A DNA stretch of 64,000 nt from Megamonas sp. UBA1796 (GCA_002319795.1 DCFU01000012.1:9984-73983), one strand, 5' to 3'. Counted from the first letter of the stretch, positions 54,612-63,769 are shown. Numbers and translations: made by a program. Notes: a model not told the origin generated them from the sequence alone.

Positions 54612-55910
54612 TCAGAAATGGAAATCAATCTGTGTCCGCCACAAATGGCGCTTCGCTCTTGTATCCATACCTGCATCAAGCCCTGAATAATTCCGTGTCT
54701 GATCCGAGTAGAAAGTTTCCCATTCCACGTTTTCATACGGAACATATTTGACACCAAAAATCCATCCTTTCACATCAGAAGGCAGCGAACCCCATTCGTC
54801 ATCATGAGATGCATCGCCATATTTTCCAAAATCAATATAGCGTGTATACATGCCAAAGGAACCTGGTTTCTTTAAATCCGTTCCTTTATAATCAAGACGA
54901 TATTCTTTACTTGTATTATAACTATTGGCATTTGTCTTTACATAAGTAGCCGTAAGATTGAGATTCTTTGCCACAGCAGCCTTTAAGTCGACTGCTCCCA
55001 TACTGCTCATCATCTGATTGCCATTTCCATCCCTGCCATTATAATTTTTATTCCCAGCCCAGGTCAGGCTTGCATCTACTTTATGTCCCAGTTTTCCGGT
55101 AATATTCGTGCCATAAATCGTCGTAGAATCTCCATCGGGCATTGTCACCAAATCGCCCTGGCGGGGACGGAGATAAAACACCTTGACATTCCAATCTTTG
55201 CTGAAATTCGTATCGAGCTGCAAACCATCTGCCGCATGGCCAAACGGAACATTTTGGAAGCCATAGCCCCACCATTTCGTACCAACCGTTACTCCGAGCG
55301 CGCCCGGATGACCTTCCACCCAGATACGCTGAAAAGTACCATTCTGGTCATCGTTCTTTGTGTCCCCTTTACGCCATGACTGATTTACCGTATATCCTTT
55401 ACGCGTCTCACTTTGGAAATGGGCATCCCAATCCTTGGAAACCCTCATCTTGCCCTCAAAATCCATATAAAAGTGTTTGTTATTATCGCGTTCACCCGAA
55501 CCATCCGTTGCATCATTATCATATTTAGCACGAACAAAGCCGCTCAGCATAACATTATCGACGCGTTTATTCAGCGCCTCATATTTCGTATCCATATTTT
55601 TAAGCTCTACAGCGTACTCACTCTCCAATTTTTCAATCAATGCCTGATCTGCTGGATTCGCTGTCTGTAAATGATTTACAGCTCTTGCAATGATTGCTGC
55701 CATTTCATAACGACTCATCGCACGGTCACCAGCAAAAGTACCGTCACCATTGCCTTCAAGGATACCATCTTTTGCCAACTGATCTACCGCCGCATAACTC
55801 CAATGATCTCTAGGAATATCCGTAAAACTGGCTCCATCAGCCGCAAAGGCAGTGCCGCCAATTCCTGCGGAAATTACAACCGCCAGCATAGTATGCAAGA
55901 CTTTTTTCAT
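54612..55910 (-). CDS. SLH-domain outer-membrane porin (OmpM-like) inside the PTS operon
   Basis: 432 residues. A signal peptide ends at AFA-ADG (about 23). One S-layer-homology domain (about 26-75; FTDIPRDHWSYAAVDQLAKD, then SRYEMAAIIARAV) would bind the peptidoglycan-linked polymer. A short coiled coil (about 88-115) follows, then a beta-barrel to the end, closing with the aromatic WRTQIDFHF typical of outer-membrane proteins. This is the usual porin of diderm Negativicutes and anchors outer membrane to cell wall. Its place between IIC and IIB suggests a substrate-specific channel for the same beta-glucoside. It starts 44 bp after IIC. Confidence 0.93.
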   Translation of the reverse strand: MKKVLHTMLAVVISAGIGGTAFAADGASFTDIPRDHWSYAAVDQLAKDGILEGNGDGTFAGDRAMSRYEMAAIIARAVNHLQTANPADQALIEKLESEYAVELKNMDTKYEALNKRVDNVMLSGFVRAKYDNDATDGSGERDNNKHFYMDFEGKMRVSKDWDAHFQSETRKGYTVNQSWRKGDTKNDDQNGTFQRIWVEGHPGALGVTVGTKWWGYGFQNVPFGHAADGLQLDTNFSKDWNVKVFYLRPRQGDLVTMPDGDSTTIYGTNITGKLGHKVDASLTWAGNKNYNGRDGNGNQMMSSMGAVDLKAAVAKNLNLTATYVKTNANSYNTSKEYRLDYKGTDLKKPGSFGMYTRYIDFGKYGDASHDDEWGSLPSDVKGWIFGVKYVPYENVEWETFYSDQTRNYSGLDAGMDTRAKRHLWRTQIDFHF

Positions 55911-55954
55911 TTTTCATTCTCCTTTGTATTTTACAAATTTTAAATCCATACAAA

Positions 55955-57316
55955 TTAAGCTTGCCTGCTCGGTTTTATATTTACTTCTCTACCAGGCTGA
56001 CCTTGCTCCGCAGCTTGTTTTCCCGCAAGTTCTTCTTTGTAATAAATATTGTCCTGAATACTGACAAACGGGAAATACACGGCCGCACTGACAATAACTG
56101 TAAGCAGTTGCACAACCGCCCCCTGCCATCCTCCCAAAAGGAATCCTGCAATAATTGGCGGAGTTGTCCAAGGCACCTGAACCGCTGTAAATGGTGCCAT
56201 AAACCCGATTGCAATGGAGACATAGGTAATAATAATCGCCAGAATTGGTACACCGATAAAGGGAATCAAAAGATACGGGTTAAATACAATTGGCAGGCCA
56301 TAAATGATTGGTTCATTAATATTGAACAACCCTGGTATGAAAGCCAATTTGGAGATAGATTTCATTTGAGATGATTTTGCTTTTAAAAAAGCCGCAATCA
56401 AAAATCCAAAGGTCAGGCCACAGCCACCGCCCTTCATAAAGACATCCGTTACCTGCTGAGTAATAATTTTAGCCTGCGGATTTCCTATAAGCTGCTGTCC
56501 TACATCGAGCAGGGCCTGATTATCAAGCGCATTTGCCATAAGAATCGGGTTAATTACCCCGCCGACAATATTCGGGCCATGGATTCCCGCCCAAAAGAGA
56601 AGGCTCTCCAATCCTGCGATAATGACACCTGCAACTAAAGTATCTGTAAGATTTTGCAGTGGAGTTTGTAAAACGACAAAAATGAGTTCCGGTAAAGTTT
56701 TCGCACCAAAAAACTGGCAAAGTGCATACAGCAGACATCCACTTGCCAAAATAATAAAACCTGGTACCAAAGCAGCAAAAGCCTTAGCTACACCAGTAGG
56801 AACGCCCTCCGGCATTTTAAAACCCATGTTATGCTTTTCGCAATAGCAAAATACCCAGGAAGTAAAAAGTGACACAAGGATGGCAGTAATAACACCATTA
56901 CCTCCGACCCACTGACTGGGAATCACACCACCAACAACCTCTCCTGATTTTGCAATCACATTTCCCTTTATGAGCGTCAAAAAAGCTGCCAATGAAAGCA
57001 TGGCGGCACTAATGGCATCACAGCCTTCGGCTTCACAATATTTATAACTGATAGCCAGTGCACAAAGGATTGCTAAAATATTGAACGTTGCACTGGAGAC
57101 CTGGAAGAGCGGAGTTGCCCACTCCTTGCCAAAAACAGATACCATCAAATCATTCCATCCCGCAATTGGGAAACAAGCAATCAACAGGAATAATGACCCA
57201 ACCAGCGTCAAAGGCATTGTCAAAATAAATCCGTCTTTCAAGGCTACAATTGCTTTAATACTGGCAAAACGAACCATATACTCCATGAACCGGTCAAAAA
57301 CTTTTTGTTTACTCAT
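55955..57316 (-). CDS. celB: PTS cellobiose-type IIC permease
   Basis: 453-residue membrane component of the lactose/cellobiose PTS. About ten helices are visible, with the family's substrate-site segments GIHGPNIVGGVINPI and FNINEPIIYGLPIVFNPYL, and FMKGGGCGLTFGFLIA. It carries and phosphorylates a beta-linked disaccharide together with IIB and IIA. It lies 58 bp after the GH1 gene. The hydrophilic 30-residue C-terminal tail is longer than in many relatives. Confidence 0.95.
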   Translation of the reverse strand: MSKQKVFDRFMEYMVRFASIKAIVALKDGFILTMPLTLVGSLFLLIACFPIAGWNDLMVSVFGKEWATPLFQVSSATFNILAILCALAISYKYCEAEGCDAISAAMLSLAAFLTLIKGNVIAKSGEVVGGVIPSQWVGGNGVITAILVSLFTSWVFCYCEKHNMGFKMPEGVPTGVAKAFAALVPGFIILASGCLLYALCQFFGAKTLPELIFVVLQTPLQNLTDTLVAGVIIAGLESLLFWAGIHGPNIVGGVINPILMANALDNQALLDVGQQLIGNPQAKIITQQVTDVFMKGGGCGLTFGFLIAAFLKAKSSQMKSISKLAFIPGLFNINEPIIYGLPIVFNPYLLIPFIGVPILAIIITYVSIAIGFMAPFTAVQVPWTTPPIIAGFLLGGWQGAVVQLLTVIVSAAVYFPFVSIQDNIYYKEELAGKQAAEQGQPGREVNIKPSRQA

Positions 57317-57374
57317 GGTCCAGTCTCTCCTCTTTCCTATAAAATCATATTTTTAGTCTTTCCTAATGAAGAAA

Positions 57375-58811
57375 TCATAAGACTTCTCCATTAGAGGCAA
57401 TCACTTTTTGATACCAGTAAAAACTATCCTTTTTATAGCGCACCATACTAGCGCCCTCCGCTTCCTCCCTGTCAACATAAACAAGGCCATAGCGCTTTTG
57501 ATAACCATTGAGCCAGCTTAGAAGATCTGTAAAGGACCAGATGCAATAACCTATAATGTCACAACCTTCCGCATAAGCTTTCATTACAGCTTCAATATGC
57601 ATCCGTAAATAATCAATGCGATAAGCATCATGCACTTCCCCGTGCTCTAATTTATCAAAAGCACCCAATCCATTTTCGGATATAACAATAGGCAACCGAT
57701 AACGGCTCGTAATTTCTCTGCAGGCATAACGAAGGCCATTGGCATCAATTGCCCAATCCCAATCCGTTGTCTTAAGGTATGGATTTGGCGGAGTCTTATA
57801 AAGTCCCGGCACTCCGTAAATTTCCTCGCTGCCCCGTTTCCCCGTCGTATTGAGCTTTCCATAAGGCATAACTCCATCGGGCGGATTATATTCGCAAACA
57901 GCACTACGATAATAATTAATTCCAATAAAATCCAGTTTACCTGCAGCAGCTTTCAGGAGCTTTTCCTCTTTTTCAGTAATTTTTCCTATAAGCTTCCTGC
58001 TCTGTAAATATTGAAAAGCTGCCTTAGGATACCCTCCATAGGCATAGACATCCAGCCACCAATAATTCTCGAATTCATCATATTCCTGTCGGGCTGATAC
58101 ATTGTCCGGGCCACAATCAAACGCATATCCTGGTGTATAGGCGAAACTGGCTCCTATTTTACCATTTTTAACCATCTGTTTAAATAAAATGACTGTTTTT
58201 GCATGTGCCAGGTTAATGTGATGATTAACCTGATAAAATAGCTTCTCCTCTGCAAACTTTCCCGGTGGATGCATTCCCGTAAGCCAGCCGAACTTCGTAA
58301 ATATGTTTTGTTCATTAACGGTAATCCAATACTTCACCTTTCCGCCAAACCGCTCAAACAATATTTCTGCATAATGTACAAAATCATCAACAATTCTTGG
58401 ACTTTCCCAGCCACCGTATTCATTTTGCAGAGCCTGCGGCAAATCCCAATGATATAAGGTAACCATAGGTTCAATTCCATGCTGGCAGCAACAATCAATG
58501 ATATGCTCATAAAACAGCAGTCCTGCCTCATTGATTTTTCCAGATCCCTGCGGTAATATCCGCGTCCACGCAATGGAAAACCGATACGCCTTAAGCCCCA
58601 TCTCCGCCATCAGCGCAATATCTTCTTTATAACGGTGATAATGATCTACGGCTACATCTCCACTCGTTCCTTTAAAGGTTTTCCCCGCCTGCCGCGCAAA
58701 ATTGTCCCAAACACTCAGCCCTTTCCCATCTTCCTGAAAAGCGCCCTCGATCTGGTAGGCCGCGGAAGCGCATCCCCATAAAAAATTTTTCGACATGCCT
58801 TCTTTTCCCAT
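57375..58811 (-). CDS. GH1 6-phospho-beta-glucosidase
   Basis: 478-residue cytosolic GH1 glycosidase. The acid/base Glu is in TVNEQN and the nucleophile Glu in VISENGLG. FLWGCASAAYQIEGAFQEDGKG is the N-terminal family signature. The C-terminal RYGLVYVDREE and nearby Ser/Lys (ASMVRYKKDSF) fit the phosphate-binding set of 6-phospho enzymes. It would cleave the phosphorylated disaccharide made by the PTS. The start is the ATG with GGAAG 8 bases upstream; a TTG five codons earlier lacks a site. It is first in the operon, with a promoter about 60 bp upstream. Confidence 0.93.
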   Translation of the reverse strand: MGKEGMSKNFLWGCASAAYQIEGAFQEDGKGLSVWDNFARQAGKTFKGTSGDVAVDHYHRYKEDIALMAEMGLKAYRFSIAWTRILPQGSGKINEAGLLFYEHIIDCCCQHGIEPMVTLYHWDLPQALQNEYGGWESPRIVDDFVHYAEILFERFGGKVKYWITVNEQNIFTKFGWLTGMHPPGKFAEEKLFYQVNHHINLAHAKTVILFKQMVKNGKIGASFAYTPGYAFDCGPDNVSARQEYDEFENYWWLDVYAYGGYPKAAFQYLQSRKLIGKITEKEEKLLKAAAGKLDFIGINYYRSAVCEYNPPDGVMPYGKLNTTGKRGSEEIYGVPGLYKTPPNPYLKTTDWDWAIDANGLRYACREITSRYRLPIVISENGLGAFDKLEHGEVHDAYRIDYLRMHIEAVMKAYAEGCDIIGYCIWSFTDLLSWLNGYQKRYGLVYVDREEAEGASMVRYKKDSFYWYQKVIASNGEVL

Positions 58812-58871
58812 ATTGACTACTTCCAATTTCTCACGCGTGTATTTGTGCTATTTTTCTTATAAGATGGTTAA

Positions 58872-58900
58872 ACTATAGCATGCAAAAAAAAGCCATTCAA
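58872..58900 (-). promoter_or_regulatory. Promoter of the beta-glucoside PTS operon
   Basis: On the minus strand TTGAAT and TATAGT are separated by 17 bases. The -35 lies inside the terminator stem that ends the upstream RpiR gene, an economical overlap. Confidence 0.5.
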
Positions 58901-58917
58901 TTACTTGAACGGCTTTC
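58884..58917 (-). terminator. Terminator after the RpiR-type gene
   Basis: On the minus strand AAAGCCGTTCAA, loop GTAA, TTGAATGGCTTT (one G-T pair), then TTTTT. It separates the regulator from the operon it probably controls. Confidence 0.85.
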
Positions 58918-58992
58918 GGATGATTGTTTCACTATATTCATCTATTACTCTTATAAAATTGTACCACAGATACAAATTTTTTGAATTCAAAT

Positions 58993-59835
58993 TCAATTCA
59001 AGGATGAAAAAATTTTTTCATAGAAATCATTTTTTGTAAGTGTTGTATCATAATGCCTCGCCATCAGCACACTGAATAAGATGTCCACCATATATTTTGC
59101 CCCAACTAAAAACACCAAGGAGCCCAGTTCATTAAAATTTTTCTCTGTAGCTACACATAATACCTCATCTGCCAATCTCCCAAGAGCAGACGCCGCGACC
59201 GCCGTAATCAACAACATAGGGGTTTCTCGTTTCTTCAATATTTCAGCAATCTCTACCAAGCGACGATTCTCTCCGGTGCGACTTACCAAAACGGCAACAT
59301 TTTTCTTTGGTGAGCTGATTGCCTGCAGGTAAAGTTCATTGGCAGCATGGTGCACCGTACAGAACTTTCCCGCATGCAAAAAACAATACCCTGCAAGATC
59401 CGCAATATGTAAATTATTTCCAATGGCATAGAAATCAATATGGTTAGCATGATCCAGCAGCTGCACCGCTCTCATAATTGCTCCCGGTTCCGTATCATTC
59501 CGCGTTTCCTGAATCGCATCCACTTCAATGCGCGTTACCTTATCAATAATAGAAAGAATATCATCCTTATTCGTTATCGAATTTGAAGCACTATTTTCCT
59601 GCAGGATATCCTGCATAGCCTCCGCGACAAATTTTATTTTAAATTCTGCATAACCTTTTAATCCCATCCTTTGACAAAATCGCACCACAGCTGCCGAACT
59701 CGTATAAGTTTTCTCTGCCAGCTGCCGAACGGACAAAGATGCGACCTCCCGATAATTTTTTAGCAAATAAGCAACAATAACCTGCTCAGTTGGCGAAAAG
59801 CGCTCTTTTTCCTTTAAAGTTTTAATTAATCTCAT
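58993..59835 (-). CDS. RpiR-family regulator of the beta-glucoside operon
   Basis: 280 residues. The N-terminal HTH_6 domain is at about 1-77 (FSPTEQVIVAYLLKNYREVASLSVRQLAEKT and SSAAVVRFCQRMGLKGYAEFK). A C-terminal SIS domain is at about 125-260 (DFYAIGNNLHIADLAGYCFL, VLVSRTGENRRLVEIAEIL), which binds phosphosugars. It lies directly upstream of the PTS/GH1 operon in the same direction but behind its own terminator. A 6-phospho-beta-glucoside or glucosamine/glucose phosphate may be the effector. Confidence 0.92.
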   Translation of the reverse strand: MRLIKTLKEKERFSPTEQVIVAYLLKNYREVASLSVRQLAEKTYTSSAAVVRFCQRMGLKGYAEFKIKFVAEAMQDILQENSASNSITNKDDILSIIDKVTRIEVDAIQETRNDTEPGAIMRAVQLLDHANHIDFYAIGNNLHIADLAGYCFLHAGKFCTVHHAANELYLQAISSPKKNVAVLVSRTGENRRLVEIAEILKKRETPMLLITAVAASALGRLADEVLCVATEKNFNELGSLVFLVGAKYMVDILFSVLMARHYDTTLTKNDFYEKIFSSLN

Positions 59836-59990
59836 GATTTTTTCACCTGCTTTTTTTCCTGTACATTATCGATATAGTATTTACTATATTTTTACTGTCC
59901 TGATAAAACCAATTATAACACCAATTTGTATTAGATGATTTATCTAATTTTACCCTTTACTGCTGTCTGCTAAACCACTTCAACTTATAA

Positions 59991-60046
59991 AAAAGCCCAG
60001 GCATTTCAATATAGACTGAACTATATTAGAATGCCTGAGCTTTTTC
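59991..60046. terminator. Strong bidirectional terminator
   Basis: Very long stem: AAAAAGC, CAGGCATT and AATATAG pair with CTATATT, AATGCCTG and GCTTTTT around a short loop. T-runs stand on both strands. It separates the gene remnants from the RpiR gene. The rest of the gap before RpiR (59836-59990) shows nothing further. Confidence 0.85.
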
Positions 60047-60118
60047 TATAATTCTGGCAGCAGCAATAGACGAAAAACCACATCCAATCAAAACCTGTTC
60101 TTTCCCGGATAGAATTCC
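60026..60118 (-). pseudogene. Decayed 3' end of an unrecognised gene
   Basis: On the minus strand a frame reads GILSGKEQVLIGCGFSSIAA followed by ARIIEKAQAF and a stop inside the terminator stem. It has no start codon, and two stops interrupt the same frame just upstream (GLADAVIRSIC, stop, I, stop). The composition looks like real coding sequence. I do not recognise the family. Confidence 0.3.
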
Positions 60119-60153
60119 CTATATTTAGCAAATGCTCCTTATGACAGCATCTG

Positions 60154-60582
60154 CTAATCCTTACACCCCAGCATCACAAAGCAACGGACATCGTCTCTTA
60201 CCACTTTGGCCATTTCCGTCTCTGCCGCCTTCGCCATCGTTTCAAATCTCGTATTACTGTCCGTATGTCCAGCCAGAAAATCCCGTGATGCCCTGATGCC
60301 CGTCGTCGAAAGTTCAGTATTGATGTTGACCTTGCAGATTCCCAACTTAATAGCGGGCTGCAACAACTTTTGGGGAATCCCTGAACTGCCGTGCAATACC
60401 AGTGGAATATCGACCACCCCGGCCATTTCTTCCAGCCGCTCAAAATCAAGCGACGGTATCCCCTTATAAATGCCGTGCGCATTCCCTATGGCAATCGCCA
60501 GCGCATCCGCTTCCGATGGCGATTGTTTGAATCCATCTATATACAAACAGCATGATATCAAAATATGCCCAAGGCTTTCCAA
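60154..60582 (-). pseudogene. Truncated class II aldolase (C-terminal half only)
   Basis: From about 60522 down, the frame matches the C-terminal half of class II ketose-bisphosphate aldolases: ADALAIAIGNAHGIYKG, DIPLVLHGSSGIPQ and KVNINTELS. Intact members have about 280 residues; here the N-terminal half, with the catalytic Asp and first zinc histidines, is absent. The first 20 residues of the open frame are out-of-frame reading of the end of the DASS carrier gene and have no ribosome site. A deletion thus joined the carrier's 3' end to the middle of the aldolase gene. It cannot be catalytic. Confidence 0.8.
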
Positions 60583-62033
60583 TAGGTTTCCGCAAAAATC
60601 AGAAGCAGTATATATCCGATAATCGTGAGTGGGATACCTACCTTAATACAGTCCTTGGCCGTAAAGGTATCCGTGGCAAAAGCAAGTATACCCTGCGGCG
60701 AATTGACCGGCAATATAAAGCCAAAGCTTACAACGAACTGCAAAACCATAGTGATACCGACAATATTAAGATTAGAAATGTTAAGACTTTGCAATATGGC
60801 GATCATGATAGGAATCATGGAAGAAGCCACCGCCGTAGCACTCGCAAAACCGACATGTACGATGATAAGAAAAAGTGCCAATATCGCAAATACCATGAAC
60901 ACGCTCATACCTGCCAGACCGAGTCCCGCCGAAAGTTCATTTGCCAGCCAGGCGGCTGCTTTGGTCGAAAGCAATGCCGATCCCATGCTGATGCCAATTC
61001 CAAAGAGTATGAGCGTTCCCCAGGAAATACGCGACTGTGCTTCCTTCCATGTCATGATGCGGATACCCGGCATGAACATAAGCGTAATTGCAAAGATGGT
61101 GGTCGTCGTTGTATCCAAAGGATGCAGGATTTTTTCTGTTACCCAGAAGCACAGCAAGCCTACAGCTATAAACATAAGTTTTTTCTCCGAAGACTTCATT
61201 GGTCCAAGTTCCTTCATTGCTTTGGCTACCGCTTCATTACCGCCGGCAACCTCCATGGTTTCTGGCGGTAATACCTTCATACAGATAAAATAAAGAATAA
61301 ACGACATAATAACCGCATAAGGTGCAGCAGCCATAAACCACTCCAGCCAGGTAATGGTGGCTCCAAGCTGCTTGTCGATGAACCCCAACGCTACCATGTT
61401 CTGCGCAGCAGCCGTTTTGATACCAATATTCCAGATGCCTGCCGCCTGTACCGTAGCAATCATCAGCAGGGCCGCAAACCTGCTGCCGGGCTTCATACCG
61501 AAGGCGGCAATAATGCCAAGCACAATTGGTACAATACAGCCCACTCGCGCAGTTGTACTCGGTACGAAAAATGCCAGCACGAACCCTACAAAAATCATGC
61601 CCGCAAGAATTCGGCTGGTTTTTGCCCCTACCTTGGATAGAATAAAAAGGGCAATCCGTTTATCGAGTCCTGTATGCATCATGGCCGCTGCCAAAAAAAG
61701 TGCCGCCCCTACAAGTATTGTCCCACTGCTACTGAGACCACTAAACACAATATCAAGTGCACCGCTTGTCCCCAGCAATTTTGCCGGTGTCTGCGGATTT
61801 GGGGAGAATCCCAGACAGAGCAGCATAAGTGACGCGATGACGGTTGCACTCACAGGATAAGTGACAGTCTCTGTAATCCAGACAATTACCGCGAATACAA
61901 GAACACCCAGCATGCGGTGGCCCGATGTCGTAAGATCCACCGGCGTAGGCACAGCAAATATTGCCGCCATCGTAATAATTGCAATGAGGAGTCCATAGGT
62001 CTTAAAAAAAGATGAGGATGTTTTTTCTGCCAT
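60558..62033 (-). CDS. DASS-family anion:sodium symporter
   Basis: 491-residue inner-membrane carrier of the divalent anion:Na+ symporter family (SLC13/CitT/YbhI type). About 12 segments are visible. The two substrate/sodium signature regions are FFVPSTTARVGCIVPIVLG (about 158-176) and its repeat FGFILPVNSPQGILAFAT near the end. Likely substrates are citrate, succinate, malate or tartrate. The start is the ATG with GGAGG 8 bases upstream. Its 3' end abuts a truncated aldolase, so the operon it once led has been lost, yet the carrier itself appears complete. Confidence 0.9.
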   Translation of the reverse strand: MAEKTSSSFFKTYGLLIAIITMAAIFAVPTPVDLTTSGHRMLGVLVFAVIVWITETVTYPVSATVIASLMLLCLGFSPNPQTPAKLLGTSGALDIVFSGLSSSGTILVGAALFLAAAMMHTGLDKRIALFILSKVGAKTSRILAGMIFVGFVLAFFVPSTTARVGCIVPIVLGIIAAFGMKPGSRFAALLMIATVQAAGIWNIGIKTAAAQNMVALGFIDKQLGATITWLEWFMAAAPYAVIMSFILYFICMKVLPPETMEVAGGNEAVAKAMKELGPMKSSEKKLMFIAVGLLCFWVTEKILHPLDTTTTTIFAITLMFMPGIRIMTWKEAQSRISWGTLILFGIGISMGSALLSTKAAAWLANELSAGLGLAGMSVFMVFAILALFLIIVHVGFASATAVASSMIPIMIAILQSLNISNLNIVGITMVLQFVVSFGFILPVNSPQGILAFATDTFTAKDCIKVGIPLTIIGYILLLIFAETYWKALGIF

Positions 62034-62171
62034 TCTTTCCGCCTCCATTCAAAATTCATTTAAGTAACCACGGGGTCAAAGAGCCTGCTGGATTGACGAG
62101 AAAATGGCCCCCTTAGCTTCTTAACTATACAGAACAGGTTTAACCTTAAGAATAGTATAAAAATTTCAAAT

Positions 62172-62216
62172 CAAAAAAAACAGTGAAATCGCCCGAATTG
62201 GACAATCCCACTGTTA
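62172..62216 (-). terminator. Intrinsic terminator after the DedA gene
   Basis: On the minus strand AACAGTG and CACTGTT close a further nine-pair inner stem (GGATTGTCC / GGGCGATTT with wobble pairs), followed by TTTTTT. Confidence 0.85.
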
Positions 62217-62252
62217 AAGCGGTAAAAACGAATTCCGAATGGTTAGAGAAAA

Positions 62253-62876
62253 TCAATCCTCATTCATATTTTCCTTATTCTTTTTGCTACGGCGATAGCG
62301 CATATAGAGCACACAAATTACTACAACGCAAACTGCAGCAAAAACGATACTCGCTTCATGCCCGATCTCCGTTAAAAGTTTCCAACTCTCTCCGAGCATC
62401 ATCCCGGCAAAAAGAATCAGTGCTGTCCATGGCAGAGACCCTGCAAAGGTATAAAAAAGAAATTTTTTCATATCAACATGCGCAAAACCCGCCGGAAGCG
62501 AAATAAAGGTGCGTACGATCGGCAGCATACGACTGAAAAACACAGCCTTAATTCCATATTTATCAAACCAACGCTGTGCAATATCGACATGCGATTTTTT
62601 GATAAAAAAATACCTGCCGTAACGATCCACAAAGGTACGTCCTCCGTGCGCTCCGACTATATAAGCAAAAATCGAGCCAAGCATGCCTCCAAGCATGCCA
62701 AAGAAAAGTGCTCCTGAAAAGCTCATGCGCTCCGCAAAAATGAGATAGCCGGAAAACCCCAGAATAAGCTCGCTCGGAATTGGAATGCAAGCATTCTCCA
62801 ACCCCATGAGCACGGCAACAGCGACATACCCCCAGGAAGCAATAAAATCCAAAAACATCTGTGAAAACTGTTCCAT
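62253..62876 (-). CDS. DedA-family membrane protein
   Basis: 207-residue inner-membrane protein of the DedA/SNARE-associated family, members of which act as lipid (undecaprenyl phosphate or phospholipid) flippases. Landmarks are ENACIPIPSELILGFSGYL (about 27-45), GGMLGSIFAYIVGAHGGR and FSRMLPIVRTFISLPAG with the conserved Arg residues. A charged C-terminal tail follows. GAAAGGAAGAG precedes the ATG. It lies 91 bp after the GDT1-type gene and may be co-transcribed. Confidence 0.92.
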   Translation of the reverse strand: MEQFSQMFLDFIASWGYVAVAVLMGLENACIPIPSELILGFSGYLIFAERMSFSGALFFGMLGGMLGSIFAYIVGAHGGRTFVDRYGRYFFIKKSHVDIAQRWFDKYGIKAVFFSRMLPIVRTFISLPAGFAHVDMKKFLFYTFAGSLPWTALILFAGMMLGESWKLLTEIGHEASIVFAAVCVVVICVLYMRYRRSKKNKENMNED

Positions 62877-62967
62877 ATGCTCTTCCTTTCAAAAACAACG
62901 CTTAAAATCTCTTTTATTATATAAGATACAAAAACGTAAAGCAATATAGGATTCCATCCGATTGCTT

Positions 62968-63531
62968 TTATGCTCCGCCCAACGCCCCATAAAGACCCAG
63001 GATGCCGCAGCCGATAAATACAAGTGCCGCCAGCCATTTCAGCATGTGTGCCGGAATTACCTTATATAAAGCCTTTCCCACCAGTATGCCAAAGCCATCT
63101 GCCAGCATCATTCCTGTTGTAGTGCCTAGAAGCACAGGCAAAACGGTCTGATAACGCGCCGCGAGAGTAATCGTGGCAAACTGTGTCTTATCGCCCATTT
63201 CAGCGAGAAAAAATGCAACTGCCACCGTCCCAAAAGGCCCGAAGCGTGAGCCTTGATCCTCACCTTCCAATTTATCTCCGCGTATCGTCCAAAGTCCGAA
63301 TACGATAAAAGCCAGCGACGCAACAAGCTGCATCATATGCGTATCGATAAAGCTCCCCAGGCAGACACCCACAATCACCGCCAAAAAATGATTCAATACC
63401 GTAGACACAAAGACTCCGGCCATAACGGTTTTCCAGGCAAATTTTGCCGCAAAGGCCATCGCCAAAAGCTGTGTCTTATCCCCAAGTTCCGCCAGTATAA
63501 CCACGGCAGCTGATGCCAAAAAAGCTTCCAT
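62968..63531 (-). CDS. GDT1/TMEM165-family (UPF0016) manganese exporter
   Basis: 187-residue membrane protein with two homologous halves of three helices. Each half has the hallmark E-x-G-D-K-T: ELGDKTQLLAMAFAA at about 15 and EMGDKTQFATITLAA near 109, which form the cation site. Relatives export Mn2+ or exchange Ca2+/Mn2+. The ATG with AGAGGAG upstream is preferred over an ATG ten codons earlier, which would lie inside the leader. A yybP-ykoY riboswitch with terminator precedes the gene, so it is turned on by high Mn2+. Confidence 0.92.
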   Translation of the reverse strand: MEAFLASAAVVILAELGDKTQLLAMAFAAKFAWKTVMAGVFVSTVLNHFLAVIVGVCLGSFIDTHMMQLVASLAFIVFGLWTIRGDKLEGEDQGSRFGPFGTVAVAFFLAEMGDKTQFATITLAARYQTVLPVLLGTTTGMMLADGFGILVGKALYKVIPAHMLKWLAALVFIGCGILGLYGALGGA

Positions 63532-63575
63532 AAGCACATATCTCCTCTTGTATAGTTTCAAGGTTTCTCATACAT

Positions 63576-63628
63576 AAAAAAAGCGAGCCTTCAGAGCAGA
63601 TTTCTCCATCTGCCCCAAAGGTCTCGCT
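63576..63628 (-). terminator. Riboswitch-controlled terminator
   Basis: On the minus strand GCGAGACCTT...GCAGAT closes with ATCTGC...AAGGCTCGC, then TTTTTTT. Its first arm shares the CCTTT that closes the P1 helix of the Mn aptamer, so the two structures exclude each other, as in an on-switch. Confidence 0.85.
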
Positions 63629-63752
63629 TTTGACTTGTAAGGAACATGGATTCGATCCAGCAGAGCGAATCCGTGGTTCCCTAAATTCAATAGATAAGCC
63701 AGGCAGCCAGACTGCCAGTATGTTGACTTATCTCAAAGAGCTACTCCCCTTC
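63615..63752 (-). ncRNA. yybP-ykoY manganese riboswitch
   Basis: The minus strand begins with GAAGGGGAGTAGC and ends with AGCGAGACCTTTGG, the two conserved ends of the yybP-ykoY aptamer (consensus AAAGGGGAGUAGC ... AGCAAGACCUUU). Between them are a hairpin arm with TGGCAGTCTGGCTGCCTGG and a long arm (GGAACCACGGATTCG / CGAATCCATGTTCC). The class binds Mn2+ and commonly controls Mn exporters, including GDT1-type proteins. Confidence 0.88.
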
Positions 63753-63769
63753 AAAAACATATACTATTC

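Noticed and set aside
62183..62506. 107-codon plus-strand frame antisense to the DedA gene
   Set aside because: It overlaps the DedA coding region and its terminator, with no ribosome site.
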